Shown here piece after piece: positions 51,738-61,423 of a stretch of DNA of 64,000 nucleotides (position 1 is the first letter of the stretch; every line of letters starts with the position of its first letter). The notes below the pieces were generated by a model. That model was given only the letters and a program-made list of their open reading frames with translations, was not told the origin of the DNA and ran no database searches. This DNA comes from Streptomyces lavendofoliae (lineage in GTDB: Bacteria; Actinomycetota; Actinomycetes; Streptomycetales; Streptomycetaceae): the NCBI RefSeq assembly GCF_014649735.1, contig NZ_BMTP01000001.1:124001-188000 (forward strand), given 5' to 3'. The position numbers and the translations under genes were made by a program.

Positions 51738-52919
51738 ATGCCGAGCCACCGCCCCCGTATGACCGGCGAAGAGCGCCGCAGCCGCATCGCCGTCCGCCAC
51801 CACCTCGCCCCCGAAGCCCGCGCGGCCACGGTCGAGCAGGTGGCGCTGTCCCTCGCCGCCCTGCACGGCACCGACCCCGCCACGGTCCACCTCGCCGCGG
51901 GCGCCCGGCTGGCCGACCCGGCTGGCCCGGTCGCCGCCATGGAACGGGCCCTGTACGAGGACCGAGCCCTGGTCCGCATGCACGGCATGCGCCACACGGT
52001 CTTCGTCGTCCCCGCCGCCCTCGCACCCGTCGTCCAGGCGTCCACCACGGACGCCGTCGCCGCCCGGGAACGCGCCACGCTGCTCAAGCACCTGGCGGCG
52101 GGCAGCACCCTCGACGCGGAGTGGCTCGCGGACGTCGAGCGGTCGGTCCTCGGCGCCCTGGCCCGGCGGGGCGAGGCCACGGCCGCCGAACTGGCCGAGG
52201 ACGAGCCGCGGCTGCGCGAGCAGTTCGTGTACGCCCCCGGGACGAAGTACGAGCAGCGTCAGACCGTCACCACCCGGCTGCTGCGCCTGCTGGGCACCGA
52301 AGCGCGCGTCGTCCGGGGCCGCCCGCTCGGCTCCTGGACGTCCGGTCAGTTCCGCTGGGCGCCGGCCCCCGCGCTTCCCGACCTGCCGCCCGCCGAGGCG
52401 CAGGCGACGCTCACCCGCGCCTACCTCGCCTCCCACGGCCCGGCGACCGAGGCGGACCTGAAGTGGTGGACGGGCTGGAAGGTCACCGACGTACGCAAGG
52501 CGCTCGCCGCCGTCGGGGCCGTCGCCGTGGACCTCGACGACGGCACCACCGGCCACGTCCTGCCCGGCGACACCGGACCGACCGAACCCCCGGCCCCCTG
52601 GGCGGCCCTCCTGCCCGCCCTCGACCCCACGCCGATGGGCTGGCAGGCCCGCGACTGGTTCCTCCCGACCGCCCACCGCACCGCCCTCTTCGACCGCAGC
52701 GGCAACATCGGCCCCACGGTCTGGTGGAACGGACGCGTCGTCGGCGGCTGGGCCGTGCGCCCCGGCGGCGACCCGGTCTGGCGCCTGCTGGACCCCGACC
52801 CCGGCCGTGAGGCCCGGGCCGCGATCGAGGCCGAAGCGGCCCGTCTCCACGCCTGGCTGGCCCCCACCCGGGTCACCCCCCGTTTCCGCACGCCCCTGGA
52901 GCGCGAGCTGTCCGCCTGA
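51738..52919 (+). CDS. winged-helix DNA-binding protein (AlkZ-like)
   Basis: 393 residues. The layout, with tandem winged-helix segments and motifs such as MHGMRHTVFVVPAALAPVV, REQFVYAPGTKYEQRQTVTT and RDWFLPTAHRTALFDRSGNI, fits the PF06224 family, which includes the DNA glycosylase AlkZ and resistance glycosylases of antibiotic producers. A glycosylase function is possible but not proven here. ATG 51738 (MPSHRPRMTGEE) was chosen; 51759 is an alternative. It converges with glnA. Confidence 0.85.
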   Translation: MPSHRPRMTGEERRSRIAVRHHLAPEARAATVEQVALSLAALHGTDPATVHLAAGARLADPAGPVAAMERALYEDRALVRMHGMRHTVFVVPAALAPVVQASTTDAVAARERATLLKHLAAGSTLDAEWLADVERSVLGALARRGEATAAELAEDEPRLREQFVYAPGTKYEQRQTVTTRLLRLLGTEARVVRGRPLGSWTSGQFRWAPAPALPDLPPAEAQATLTRAYLASHGPATEADLKWWTGWKVTDVRKALAAVGAVAVDLDDGTTGHVLPGDTGPTEPPAPWAALLPALDPTPMGWQARDWFLPTAHRTALFDRSGNIGPTVWWNGRVVGGWAVRPGGDPVWRLLDPDPGREARAAIEAEAARLHAWLAPTRVTPRFRTPLERELSA

Positions 52920-52928
52920 CACGAGAAC

Positions 52929-52975
52929 GGCCGCCGGCCGTGTCCTCCGGTGAGGGAGGAACACGGCCGGCGGCC
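52929..52975. terminator. long bidirectional hairpin between winged-helix gene and glnA
   Basis: The outer arms 52929-52943 and 52961-52975 pair perfectly over 15 bases. The stem continues with CCTCC (52944-52948) and GGAGG (52955-52959) past a one-base bulge, for about 20 bp in all. It lies between convergent stops at 52919 and 53022. Confidence 0.8.
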
Positions 52976-53021
52976 ACGCACGGCGCGGGGGAGCGGACAC
53001 CCGCTCCGGCCCGCGGTGATG

Positions 53022-54431
53022 CTAGAGGTCGAAGTACAGCTCGAACTCGTGCGGGTGCGGACGCAGCTGGATCGGCGCGATCTCGTTGGTGCGCTTGTAG
53101 TCGATCCACGTCTCGATCAGGTCGGACGTGAAGACGCCACCGGCCTGCAGGTACTCGTTGTCCTCCTCCAGCGCGTCCAGGACGGCCGGGAGGGAGGTCG
53201 GGACCTGCGGGACGCCCGCGTGCTCCTCGGGGGCGAGCTCGTAGAGGTCCTTGTCGATCGGCTCGGCCGGCTCGATCTTGTTCTTGACGCCGTCGAGGCC
53301 CGCGAGGAGCAGCGCCGAGAAGGCGAGGTACGGGTTCGAGGACGGGTCCGGGGCGCGGAACTCGACGCGCTTGGCCTTCGGGTTCGAGCCCGTGATCGGG
53401 ATGCGCATCGCGGCGGAGCGGTTGCGCTGCGAGTAGACCAGGTTGACCGGGGCCTCGAAGCCGGGGACCAGGCGGTGGTAGGAGTTCACCGTCGGGTTGG
53501 TGAAGGCCAGCAGCGACGGGGCGTGCTTGAGGATGCCACCGATGTAGTAGCGGGCGGTGTCCGAGAGGCCCGCGTAGCCCTGCTCGTCGTAGAAGAGCGG
53601 GGAGCCGCCCTGCCACAGCGACTGGTGGACGTGCATGCCGGAGCCGTTGTCACCGAAGATCGGCTTGGGCATGAAGGTCGCGGTCTTGCCGTTGCGCCAG
53701 GCGACGTTCTTCACGATGTACTTGAAGAGCATCAGGTCGTCGGCCGCGGCCAGCAGCGTGTTGAACTTGTAGTTGATCTCGGCCTGGCCGGCGGTGCCGA
53801 CCTCGTGGTGCTGGCGCTCGACCTGGAGGCCGACGTTCTCCAGCTCCAGGGAGATCTCGGCGCGCAGGTCGGCGAAGTGGTCGACCGGCGGGGCCGGGAA
53901 GTAGCCGCCCTTGTAGCGGACCTTGTAGCCGCGGTTGTCCTCGACCGCACCGGTGTTCCAGGCGCCGGCCTCGGAGTCGATGTGGTAGAAGCCCTCGTTG
54001 GCCGAGGTGTTGAAGCGGACCGAGTCGAAGACGTAGAACTCCGCCTCGGGGCCGAAGTACGCGGTGTCCGCGATGCCGGTGGAGGCGAGGTAGGCCTCGG
54101 CCTTCTTGGCGATGTTGCGCGGGTCGCGGCTGTACTGCTCGCCCGTGATCGGGTCGTGGATGAAGAAGTTGATGTTCAGCGTCTTGTCACGGCGGAACGG
54201 GTCCAGGCGCGCCGTCGACAGGTCCGCGCGCAGCGCCATGTCCGACTCGTGGATCGCCTGGAAGCCGCGGATCGACGAACCGTCGAACGCCAGCTCCTCG
54301 GTCGGGTCGAACGCCGTGGCCGGAATCGTGAAGTGCTGCATCACGCCGGGAAGGTCGCAGAACCGGACGTCGATCATCTTGACGTCGTTGTCCGCGATGT
54401 ACTTCTTGACGTCGTCGGCGTTCTGGAACAT
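53022..54431 (-). CDS. glnA: glutamine synthetase I (type I GS, adenylylation-regulated)
   Basis: 469 residues, the usual GSI length. Motifs: [42 protein letters not shown], and the adenylylation site [13 protein letters not shown] with Tyr at residue 397, the target of GlnE. It makes glutamine from glutamate and ammonium and is the main assimilatory enzyme. ATG 54431 ([12 protein letters not shown]) follows AGGAGGAG at good spacing. A perfect four-half-site GlnR box lies about 100-135 bases upstream. Confidence 0.98.
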   Translation of the reverse strand: MFQNADDVKKYIADNDVKMIDVRFCDLPGVMQHFTIPATAFDPTEELAFDGSSIRGFQAIHESDMALRADLSTARLDPFRRDKTLNINFFIHDPITGEQYSRDPRNIAKKAEAYLASTGIADTAYFGPEAEFYVFDSVRFNTSANEGFYHIDSEAGAWNTGAVEDNRGYKVRYKGGYFPAPPVDHFADLRAEISLELENVGLQVERQHHEVGTAGQAEINYKFNTLLAAADDLMLFKYIVKNVAWRNGKTATFMPKPIFGDNGSGMHVHQSLWQGGSPLFYDEQGYAGLSDTARYYIGGILKHAPSLLAFTNPTVNSYHRLVPGFEAPVNLVYSQRNRSAAMRIPITGSNPKAKRVEFRAPDPSSNPYLAFSALLLAGLDGVKNKIEPAEPIDKDLYELAPEEHAGVPQVPTSLPAVLDALEEDNEYLQAGGVFTSDLIETWIDYKRTNEIAPIQLRPHPHEFELYFDL

Positions 54432-54529
54432 CCAACTCCTCCTACTCCCACCCGGGGGAGGGCGGGGTTGTAGCTCGGTCGTGCGGCCAGTGCGGTGGCA
54501 CACGCTGGTTCAGACCCTAGGGACGGGGG

Positions 54530-54567
54530 ATTTCTCAAGCGTGACCCATTTGTTTCGACCAAGTTAA
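54530..54567 (-). promoter_or_regulatory. GlnR box of glnA (four half-sites)
   Basis: Read on the minus strand: TTAAC, GAAAC, GTCAC and GAAAT, each followed by exactly 6 spacer bases (54567 down to 54530). This matches the GlnR/PhoP-type consensus GTNAC-n6-GAAAC-n6-GTNAC-n6-GAAAC described for Streptomyces glnA. It lies upstream of glnA and also before the divergent RDD gene at 54641. Confidence 0.88.
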
Positions 54568-54640
54568 CCGGTGCGGGTGCCTCTGTGCCCGACCGGACCC
54601 GGGTCGAAGTGATCGAAAGCGGGCACAGTACCGTGGTCGG

Positions 54641-55108
54641 GTGGACAACAGGCAAGCAATCGGATCGTGGCTCTCCGGGCCGCGCGCGGCCGCCGAGGAC
54701 ATGGGTGCCGACTTCGGCTTCCGGGGCGAACGGCTCGGCCTGCCGCAGGAGGGGCCCGGTTCCATGGCCCCGCTGGGACGCCGCTTCGGCGCCCTGTTCC
54801 TGGACTGGACCTTGTGCATGGTGATCGCATACGGCCTGATCGCGCCGGGTGACCAGGCGGCGGCGGGCAACTGGGCCGTGGCCGTGCTGTTCGTACTCAA
54901 CGTGCTCACGGTCGGCACGGTGGGCAGCACGCCCGGTAAGCGGCTGCTCGGGCTGCGCGTCATCTCGGTCGACGGGGAGCGGCTGGGCTTCGGATGGGTG
55001 GCCGTCCGCAGCGCGCTGCTGTGCCTGGCCGTCCCGGCGCTCATCTGGGACCGCGACGGCCGCGGGCTGCACGACCGGCTCTCCCGCGCCGTGCAGGTGC
55101 GGATCTGA
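54641..55108 (+). CDS. RDD-family membrane protein
   Basis: 155 residues. The RDD domain covers about 44-150: LGRRFGALFLDWTLCMVIAY (first helix with the conserved Arg and Asp), NVLTVGTVGSTPGKRLLGLR and WDRDGRGLHDRLSRAVQV, which carries the final Asp. Two to three membrane helices. Transport of solutes or ions has been proposed for some members. GTG 54641 starts MDNRQAIGSW. It is divergent from glnA. Confidence 0.9.
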   Translation: MDNRQAIGSWLSGPRAAAEDMGADFGFRGERLGLPQEGPGSMAPLGRRFGALFLDWTLCMVIAYGLIAPGDQAAAGNWAVAVLFVLNVLTVGTVGSTPGKRLLGLRVISVDGERLGFGWVAVRSALLCLAVPALIWDRDGRGLHDRLSRAVQVRI

Positions 55109-55176
55109 TCCGGGACCCGCGCACGCGCACGGAGGCGACACGGACGACGCGACGGCACGGCCGACGCGACGGCGCG

Positions 55177-55213
55177 GAAGGGGCGCCCCACCGACACGGT
55201 GGGGCGCCCCTTC
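55177..55213. terminator. 16-bp perfect bidirectional hairpin
   Basis: The arms 55177-55192 and 55198-55213 are exactly complementary with a 5-base loop. It lies between the stops of the convergent RDD and DUF4191 genes. Confidence 0.8.
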
Positions 55214-55214
55214 T

Positions 55215-55244
55215 CCGTACGCGCGCGGCGCGCGCCGCGTACGG
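55215..55244 (-). terminator. second hairpin abutting the DUF4191 stop
   Basis: The arms CCGTACGCG (55215-55223) and CGCGTACGG (55236-55244) are complementary over 9 bases with an all-G/C loop. The hairpin touches the TAG stop of the DUF4191 gene at 55245. Confidence 0.6.
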
Positions 55245-55952
55245 CTAGCGCATCTTGCCGCCGCGCGGCATCCGCATGCCCTTGGGCATCGGACCCTTCG
55301 GCAGCGGCATGTTGCTCATCAGGTCGCCCATCGCGCGCAGCCGGTCGTTGGCGGCGGTCACCTGCGCGCCCGAGAGCACCCGCGGCAGCTTCAGCATGGT
55401 CGTGCGGACCTTCTTCAGCGGCACCTGGCCCTCGCCGTTGCCGACGATGATGTCGTGCACCGGGACGTCCACGACGATGCGGGCCATCTTCCGCTTCTCG
55501 GCCGCCAGCAGCGCCTTGAGCCGGTTCGGGTTGCCCTCGGCGACCAGCACGATGCCGGCCTTGCCGACCGCGCGGTGCACCACGTCCTGGTTGCGGTTCA
55601 TCGCCACCGCCGGAGTGGTCGTCCAGCCGCGCCCCACGTTCTGCAGGACGGCGGCCGCCGCGCCCGGCTGGCCCTCCATCTGCCCGAAGGCCGCCGTCTC
55701 CGCGCGGCGCCCGAAGACGATCGCCATCGCGAGGAAGGCCAGCAGGAAGCCCAGGATGCCCAGGTAAACGGGATGCCCGATCAGGAAGCCGATCGCGAGG
55801 AGGACGCCGAAGACGACGATTCCCACGCCCGCGACGACAAGACCGACCTTCGGATCGGCCTTTCGGGTCATCTTGTACGTCAAGGCGATCTGCTTCAGTC
55901 GCCCGGGGTTCGCAGCGGCGTCACCGCTGTCTGATTTTGCCTTCCTCGCCAT
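55245..55952 (-). CDS. DUF4191 family membrane protein
   Basis: 235 residues. A charged N-terminus precedes two helices (about 36-56, 60-80: VGLVVAGVGIVVFGVLLAIG, YLGILGFLLAFLAMAIVFG). A cytosolic domain follows with GRGWTTTPAVAMNRNQDVVH, GIVLVAEGNPNRLKALLA and HDIIVGNGEGQVPLKKV. The family is typical of actinobacteria next to lipA; its function is unknown. The tail is Met/Pro/Gly/Lys-rich. The gene upstream (55963-56226) ends 10 bases before it, suggesting one operon with lipA. Confidence 0.92.
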   Translation of the reverse strand: MARKAKSDSGDAAANPGRLKQIALTYKMTRKADPKVGLVVAGVGIVVFGVLLAIGFLIGHPVYLGILGFLLAFLAMAIVFGRRAETAAFGQMEGQPGAAAAVLQNVGRGWTTTPAVAMNRNQDVVHRAVGKAGIVLVAEGNPNRLKALLAAEKRKMARIVVDVPVHDIIVGNGEGQVPLKKVRTTMLKLPRVLSGAQVTAANDRLRAMGDLMSNMPLPKGPMPKGMRMPRGGKMR

Positions 55953-55962
55953 GCTGTGAAGT

Positions 55963-56226
55963 TTACGTGGCCCGGGAAGCGCGACCGGCCACCGCCTCCA
56001 GTACGTGCTGGGCCTCCACCCGGTCCTTGGCCCGGCGCCGGTCCTCCAGGACGGAGGTCCAGGCGTTGCGGCGGGCGGTCCGCTGACCGCCGCCGAGGAG
56101 CAGCGACTCCACGGCGCGCAGCGCGTCGGTGACGCCCGGGAAGGCGTTCGCCCGGACCTCACGCAGGTGGTCGGGTGCCTGGGCCGTCGTGGGTGCCGTG
56201 CGTACCTGCTGGGTCGCGGCCTGCAT
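55963..56226 (-). CDS. small conserved protein between lipA and DUF4191
   Basis: 87 residues from ATG 56226 (MQAATQQVRTAP), with GGGAGGA about 8 bases upstream. The core (LREVRANAFPGVTDALRAVE, RRNAWTSVLEDRRRAKDRVE) is predicted to be helical. No membrane segment and no named family. It is conserved in this position in Streptomyces from memory. It lies 10 bases before the DUF4191 start on the same strand. Confidence 0.8.
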   Translation of the reverse strand: MQAATQQVRTAPTTAQAPDHLREVRANAFPGVTDALRAVESLLLGGGQRTARRNAWTSVLEDRRRAKDRVEAQHVLEAVAGRASRAT

Positions 56227-56399
56227 GTCGGGGGTCCTCCCTGGGAGCGGGTTCTGCGGGAGTGGGGGTCGTGCGCGGTGCTCCGCGCGCGGCGGCGTGT
56301 GCGCGGCGCGTACAAGCATCGTCACAGAACGGTGTTACCAGGGCGTGACCGACCGGTCAAACGCCGGTGAAGCCACGCGGACGGCCCCCGGACACCGGC

Positions 56400-56443
56400 G
56401 CGGCCCGCGCACGCCCCTCACCTGGGGAGCGTGCGCGGGCCGC
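56400..56443 (-). terminator. 15-bp hairpin after lipA
   Basis: The arms 56400-56414 and 56429-56443 are perfectly complementary; the 14-base loop contains a further CCC/GGG pair. It lies 31 bases past the lipA stop, so the downstream pair of genes probably has its own promoter or relies on read-through. Confidence 0.75.
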
Positions 56444-56474
56444 GGAAGCATTCCCGTGCGGCTTGTGCGCCGTT

Positions 56475-57428
56475 TCACACGGTGGCCTGGCTCCGTCGCT
56501 CCATCGCCTGCTGGAAGAGACGGCCGGCCCGGTAGGAGGAGCGGACCAGCGGACCCGACATCACACCGGAGAAGCCGATCTCGTCGGCCTCCTCCTTCAG
56601 CTCCACGAACTCCTGCGGCTTGACCCACCGCTCCACCGGGTGGTGGCGCACCGAGGGACGCAGGTACTGGGTGATGGTGATGAGCTCGCAGCCCGCGTCG
56701 TACAGGTGCTGGAGCGCCTCGCTGACCTCCTCGCGGGTCTCACCCATGCCGAGGATCAGGTTGGACTTGGTCACCAGTCCGGCCTCGCGGGCCTTGGTGA
56801 TGACCTCCAGCGAACGCTCGTAGCGGAAGCCGGGGCGGATCCGCTTGAAGATCCGGGGCACCGTCTCGACGTTGTGGGCCAGCACCTCGGGGCGCGAGGA
56901 GAAGACCTCGGCGAGCTGCTCCGGCACGGCGTTGAAGTCGGGGATCAGGAGCTCGACCTTGGTGTGGCCGCCCTCGCGGCCCGCCGTCATGGCGTGGATC
57001 TGCCGCACGGTCTCCGCGTACAGCCAGGCACCGCCGTCCTCCAGGTCGTCGCGCGCGACGCCGGTGATCGTGGCGTAGTTCAGATCCATCGCGACGACCG
57101 ACTCGCCCACGCGGCGCGGCTCGTCCCGGTCCAGCGCCTGCGGCTTGCCGGTGTCGATCTGGCAGAAGTCGCAGCGGCGGGTGCACTGGTCACCGCCGAT
57201 GAGGAAGGTCGCCTCGCGGTCCTCCCAGCACTCGAAGATGTTGGGACAGCCCGCCTCCTGGCAGACCGTGTGCAGTCCCTCGCTCTTCACGAGCTTCTGG
57301 AGCTGGTTGTACTCGGGGCCCATCTTCGCCCGGGTCTTGATCCACTCGGGCTTGCGCTCGATGGGGGTCTGGCTGTTCCGGACCTCCAGGCGCAGCATCT
57401 TGCGTCCGTCGGGTGCGACTGCGGACAC
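56475..57428 (-). CDS. lipA: lipoyl synthase LipA
   Basis: 317 residues. Two [4Fe-4S] motifs: the auxiliary cluster [12 protein letters not shown] (Cys56, 61, 67) and the radical-SAM motif CTRRCDFCQ (Cys82, 86, 89), and the C-terminal RSSYRAG (Ser cluster ligand). It inserts two sulfurs into octanoyl groups on lipoyl domains. GTG 57428 has GGAG 6-7 bases upstream. It is downstream of lipB on the same strand with a 133-base gap. Confidence 0.98.
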   Translation of the reverse strand: MSAVAPDGRKMLRLEVRNSQTPIERKPEWIKTRAKMGPEYNQLQKLVKSEGLHTVCQEAGCPNIFECWEDREATFLIGGDQCTRRCDFCQIDTGKPQALDRDEPRRVGESVVAMDLNYATITGVARDDLEDGGAWLYAETVRQIHAMTAGREGGHTKVELLIPDFNAVPEQLAEVFSSRPEVLAHNVETVPRIFKRIRPGFRYERSLEVITKAREAGLVTKSNLILGMGETREEVSEALQHLYDAGCELITITQYLRPSVRHHPVERWVKPQEFVELKEEADEIGFSGVMSGPLVRSSYRAGRLFQQAMERRSQATV

Positions 57429-57561
57429 GGCTGGCTCCTACGGCTTCGATTCCTCGGCGAACACCAGGGTACGCCCGATAAAAGTGCGGCCTTCTCGGCG
57501 GCCTTCGTTACGCCTGGCCAGCCTCTGGCCCAGGGGGTGCATTCCCGGCGCGCGGACGGCC

Positions 57562-58407
57562 CTAGGCGGTCGCCACGGTCTGGGTCACCCGGCCGGTCCC
57601 ACCGGCCACGGACTCCGCGTCGCGGCCGGTCCCACGGGGCCGGAGCTCCGCGTTCTCCAGTACGTCGCGCAGGTGCCGCTCCACCACCGGCAGCACCTCG
57701 GCGATCGTCACCTCGCGGCCCAGCTCCTCCGAGAGCGAGGCCACGCCCGCGTCCCGGATGCCGCACGGGACGATCCGGTCGAACCAGGTGTTGTCCGGGT
57801 TCACGTTCAGCGCGAAACCGTGCATCGTCACGCCCTTGGCCACCCGGATCCCGATGGCCGCCAGCTTCCGGTCCTCCCGGCGCTGGCCGGCGTTGGACGG
57901 GGCGTACTCGGGGCCGTTGAGCCGCGGGTCGAACTCGTCGTCGTGCAGCCGCGGGTCGAAGTCCAGCGAGAGGCCGCCCAGGGACGGGCGCTGCTCCACC
58001 GGGTCGCCCAGCACCCACACACCGCTGCGGCCCTCGACGCGCGAGGTCTCCAGGCCGAAGTCCGCCGCCGTGCGGATCAGTGCCTCCTCGAGGCGCCGCA
58101 CGTGCGCCACCACGTCCACCGGACGCGGCAGCTTCATGATCGGGTAACCGACGAGCTGGCCGGGGCCGTGCCACGTGATCTTTCCGCCGCGGTCGACGTC
58201 GATGACCGGCGTGCCGTCCAGCGGGCGCTCGCTGTCCTCCGTGCGCCGCCCGGCGGTGTACACCGGCGGGTGCTCCAGCAGCAGGCAGGTGTCGGGGACC
58301 TCGTCCGCGAACCGGGCGGCGTGGACCTCGCGCTGCATGTCCCACGCCCGCTGGTACTCGACCGCCTCCGCGCCGAAGCCCGCACGGACGAATCGCAGCT
58401 CACTCAC
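57562..58407 (-). CDS. lipB: octanoyltransferase LipB
   Basis: 281 residues, longer than the usual 210-230. The catalytic residues are visible: Lys181 ([11 protein letters not shown]) and Cys215 ([11 protein letters not shown]). [13 protein letters not shown] is near residue 79. Extra length comes from an insert of about 35 residues before Lys181 (containing [18 protein letters not shown]) and a Gly/Thr-rich tail. It transfers octanoate from ACP to lipoyl domains, the step before LipA. GTG start at 58407. Confidence 0.97.
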   Translation of the reverse strand: MSELRFVRAGFGAEAVEYQRAWDMQREVHAARFADEVPDTCLLLEHPPVYTAGRRTEDSERPLDGTPVIDVDRGGKITWHGPGQLVGYPIMKLPRPVDVVAHVRRLEEALIRTAADFGLETSRVEGRSGVWVLGDPVEQRPSLGGLSLDFDPRLHDDEFDPRLNGPEYAPSNAGQRREDRKLAAIGIRVAKGVTMHGFALNVNPDNTWFDRIVPCGIRDAGVASLSEELGREVTIAEVLPVVERHLRDVLENAELRPRGTGRDAESVAGGTGRVTQTVATA

Positions 58408-58666
58408 GGCAACGCCTCCCTAGAACCTTGCAGAGTGCATTCATCGCGCCCCATGCCACTGTACGGCGGCACCGGCCGCCGCGGACCGGCAGGTGCGCCC
58501 TCGCACGGCACCGGGGCCGCCCCGTCAGCAGCGCCCCCGATCCTCACACGATCGGATGAATTTGGGGCGAAGGTGGCGGTACGGACGTCGAAGGCAGTTA
58601 AATTCGCGCCGTTCCAAGGGGGTCTGCACCCCGGCCCATAAGGCAAGGCAGGAGACCGCACAGCCG

Positions 58667-60145
58667 ATGACGGATCGCCCCCCGCAGCGCACCCCCAACC
58701 GCCAGCTAGCCGCCCTCATCGCCGAAGCCGGGTTCTCAAACGCGGGCCTGGCCAGACGCGTGGACCAGCTGGGCCTCGAACACGGGCTGGACCTGCGGTA
58801 CGACAAGACGTCCGTGACCCGCTGGCTGCGCGGCCAGCAACCGCGCGGCACCACCCCGGCGCTGATCGCCGAGGTCTTCACCCGCCGCCTCGGCAGACGG
58901 CTGTCCGCCCAGGACCTCGGCCTGGACGCCTGCGCACCGGTCTACGCCGGGCTCGAGTTCGCGGCTACACCCGAAGAGGCCGTCGACATCGTCAGCGGCC
59001 TGTGGCGCAAGGACTCAGGCAGCCATGCCGAACTCCGCAAGATCGCCTTCACCCCGGCCGGACTCGTCGTCCCCAGCCGCGACTGGCTGATCGGCCGCGC
59101 CGACGAACGTGTGGGACGCGGTGACGCCCCGCACCCGCCCGAGCCCCGCGTCCCCGCCCAGGGCCGCGCCCCGGCCGTGTCCCCCGCCGGCCGCGCCCAC
59201 GTCTCCGTACCGCGCCAGCGCTCCACCGACCGCGGGCCCGGGCAGCGCGTCACCGGCGGGGACGTCGCCGCCCTCCGGTCGGTCGGCGAGCTGTTCCGCA
59301 CCCTCGACCACGCCTACGGCGGCGGGCACGCCCGCCAGGCCCTCGTCCGGTACCTGGAGCACGAGGCCGAGCCGATGCTGCGCGGCGTGTACGGCGAGAC
59401 GGTCGGGCGCCGGCTCTTCGGCGCGGCCGCCGACCTGACCCGGCTGGCCGGCTGGACCTCGTACGACATCGCCGCGCACGGCCTCGCCCAGCGGTACTTC
59501 GTCCAGGCCCTGCGGCTCTCGCAGGTCGCCGGCGACCGGGCCTACGGCTCGTACGTACTGATCACCATGAGCCGCCAGGCCGTCTACCTCGGCCACGGCC
59601 GCGAGGCCGTGCAGCTCGCGCGCGTCGCCCAGCAGGGCGTCGGCTCCTCGGCGCCGCCCGTCGTCCAGGCGATGCTGCACTCAGTCGAGGCGCGCGGCCA
59701 CGCCGTCCTCGGCGAGGTACGGGCGTGCACCTCCTCCCTCATCCGGGCCGAACGGGCGCTGGACGCCGCCCGTCCCGGCGACGACGTGCCGCACTGGGCG
59801 CGGTTCTTCGACGAGGCGCAGCTCGCCGACGACTTCGGCCACTGCCACCGCGACCTCCAGCAGTACCGGGCCGCCGCGCAGCACGCGGAGCGGTCCCTCC
59901 AGCTGCGCGCGCCCGCCTTCGCGCGCAGCAGGCTCTTCTGCCGGATCGTCCTCGCCACCGCCCGCCTGGGCCTGGGCGAGCTGGACCAGGCGTGCGCGCT
60001 CGGCGCGGAGGCCGCCCAGCAGGCCACCGAGATGCGCTCGGCGCGCGCGGTGGAGTACGTGCGCGACTTCGAGCGTCGACTGGAGCCCTACCGGGACGCG
60101 ACCGCGGTCCGGAACTATCGGGACCGGGTGGGGGTCATCGGCTGA
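58667..60145 (+). CDS. NsdA-like regulatory protein with N-terminal HTH
   Basis: 492 residues. The N-terminal region (LAALIAEAGFSNAGLARRVD, SVTRWLRGQQPRGTTPALIA) is an XRE-like HTH. The rest is helical and TPR-like, with GELFRTLDHAYGGGHARQAL, ADLTRLAGWTSYDIAAHGLA and ARVAQQGVGSSAPPVVQAML. Such proteins in Streptomyces (NsdA group) affect antibiotic production and sporulation. It is divergent from lipB across about 260 bases. ATG 58667 was chosen from the family start MTDRPPQRTPNRQLAA. Confidence 0.87.
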   Translation: MTDRPPQRTPNRQLAALIAEAGFSNAGLARRVDQLGLEHGLDLRYDKTSVTRWLRGQQPRGTTPALIAEVFTRRLGRRLSAQDLGLDACAPVYAGLEFAATPEEAVDIVSGLWRKDSGSHAELRKIAFTPAGLVVPSRDWLIGRADERVGRGDAPHPPEPRVPAQGRAPAVSPAGRAHVSVPRQRSTDRGPGQRVTGGDVAALRSVGELFRTLDHAYGGGHARQALVRYLEHEAEPMLRGVYGETVGRRLFGAAADLTRLAGWTSYDIAAHGLAQRYFVQALRLSQVAGDRAYGSYVLITMSRQAVYLGHGREAVQLARVAQQGVGSSAPPVVQAMLHSVEARGHAVLGEVRACTSSLIRAERALDAARPGDDVPHWARFFDEAQLADDFGHCHRDLQQYRAAAQHAERSLQLRAPAFARSRLFCRIVLATARLGLGELDQACALGAEAAQQATEMRSARAVEYVRDFERRLEPYRDATAVRNYRDRVGVIG

Positions 60146-60151
60146 CCGGGG

Positions 60152-61423
60152 TCAGGCGGCCGCCCGCAGAGGGGGCGCCGTGTACGCGGACGGGACACCG
60201 AGGTCGCGCAGGACCGCGTCCGCCGCGCGGCGGCCCGACCGGTACGCGCCCCGCACGGTGCTGGTGTCGCGGTGGTCGCCGCACACGTACAGCCCGCCGA
60301 GCAGCCGTACCGGCCGCAGCGGGTCGTGCGGCGGCGGCATCGCCGGTACGGCCTCCGGGTCGTGGTGGACGGACAGCAGCTCCCAGTCGCCGGTGCCCGT
60401 GCCGTACAGGGTCGCCAGCTGCGTCCGCACCCGCTGGTCCAGCCGGTCCGGCGGAGCGCCCAGGACCGTCGAGCTGATCAGTACGCGGCCCCGCGGCGCC
60501 CGCGACGGGTCGACCTCGCTCATCACGGCCGAGTGCGACACCGGGCCCGTCCGGTCGCCGTCCAGGACCAGCGCCGCGTCCGGCAGCGGGGTGACGGGCG
60601 CGGTGTGGTGCAGGACCGTCACCGGGTGGAAGCCCGGCACGCGCAGCCCCGGCAGCAGCTCGGCGGCCGCCCGTGCCCCGGTCGCCACGATCAGCGACCG
60701 GCAGCTCAGCTCACCGTGCTCGGCGGTGACGACCTTGTTGATCGACGCGTCCTTGACGTGGACCCCGGTCTTCACGGTGCCGGCCGGCAGCGTCGCCGCG
60801 AGCCGCTCCGGGAGCGCTGAGGCACCGCCCGCCGGGACGCACAGCCGGCCCCGGGCGAAGTCCCGCAACGCCAGGTCGGCGCAGTGGCTGGACGTCGTCA
60901 GGTCCGGGTCGGACAGCAGCGCCGCCAGCAGCGGGCGGACGAACCCGCTGACGGTGCGCGCCGGCAGTCCGCGCCCCGCCAGCGCCTCCAGCGCCGGGCG
61001 CTCGGGGCGGGCCAGCAGCCGGGCGTCGCCGGTCGCGGCGAGCCGCCCCAGCACGGCACTCAGCCGCGCCTGGTCGAGCGGGCGGGGCGTGCTCGCCAGG
61101 GCGCGCGCCCTGGCCCAGCGGGCCGCGCTCCTGCCCACCTCGCCGGTGCGGTGCAGCCGGCCGTCGCCGTGCACCAGGACGCCCGGCTGGAAGAGCCGCA
61201 GGTCGGTGCCGTCGAGGCCGGGGTACGAGGTGCTGAGCAACTGGCCGGTCCGGTCCAGCCGGAACCCGTCGATCCGGTCGGTGGCCATGCGGCCACCGAC
61301 GGAGGACGCGGCCTCCAGAACGCTTACGGTCACTCCCGCGCTGGTCAGCCGATGAGCCGCGGAGAGTCCCGCGATTCCGGCTCCTACGATGACGACGTCC
61401 GCGTGGCGTGCGTGCTTGAGCAC
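60152..61423 (-). CDS. FAD-dependent amine oxidase/protoporphyrinogen-oxidase-like enzyme
   Basis: 423 residues. The dinucleotide motif is DVVIVGAGIAGLSAAHRLTS near residue 9, followed by VLEAASSVGGRMATDRIDGF (GGRxxT/S), the signature of the flavin amine-oxidase/phytoene-desaturase group. The C-terminus has LLGGLYVCGDHRDTSTVRGA, which closes the FAD site. The substrate is unknown. GTG 61423 has GGGAGGGA just upstream. Confidence 0.9.
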   Translation of the reverse strand: MLKHARHADVVIVGAGIAGLSAAHRLTSAGVTVSVLEAASSVGGRMATDRIDGFRLDRTGQLLSTSYPGLDGTDLRLFQPGVLVHGDGRLHRTGEVGRSAARWARARALASTPRPLDQARLSAVLGRLAATGDARLLARPERPALEALAGRGLPARTVSGFVRPLLAALLSDPDLTTSSHCADLALRDFARGRLCVPAGGASALPERLAATLPAGTVKTGVHVKDASINKVVTAEHGELSCRSLIVATGARAAAELLPGLRVPGFHPVTVLHHTAPVTPLPDAALVLDGDRTGPVSHSAVMSEVDPSRAPRGRVLISSTVLGAPPDRLDQRVRTQLATLYGTGTGDWELLSVHHDPEAVPAMPPPHDPLRPVRLLGGLYVCGDHRDTSTVRGAYRSGRRAADAVLRDLGVPSAYTAPPLRAAA

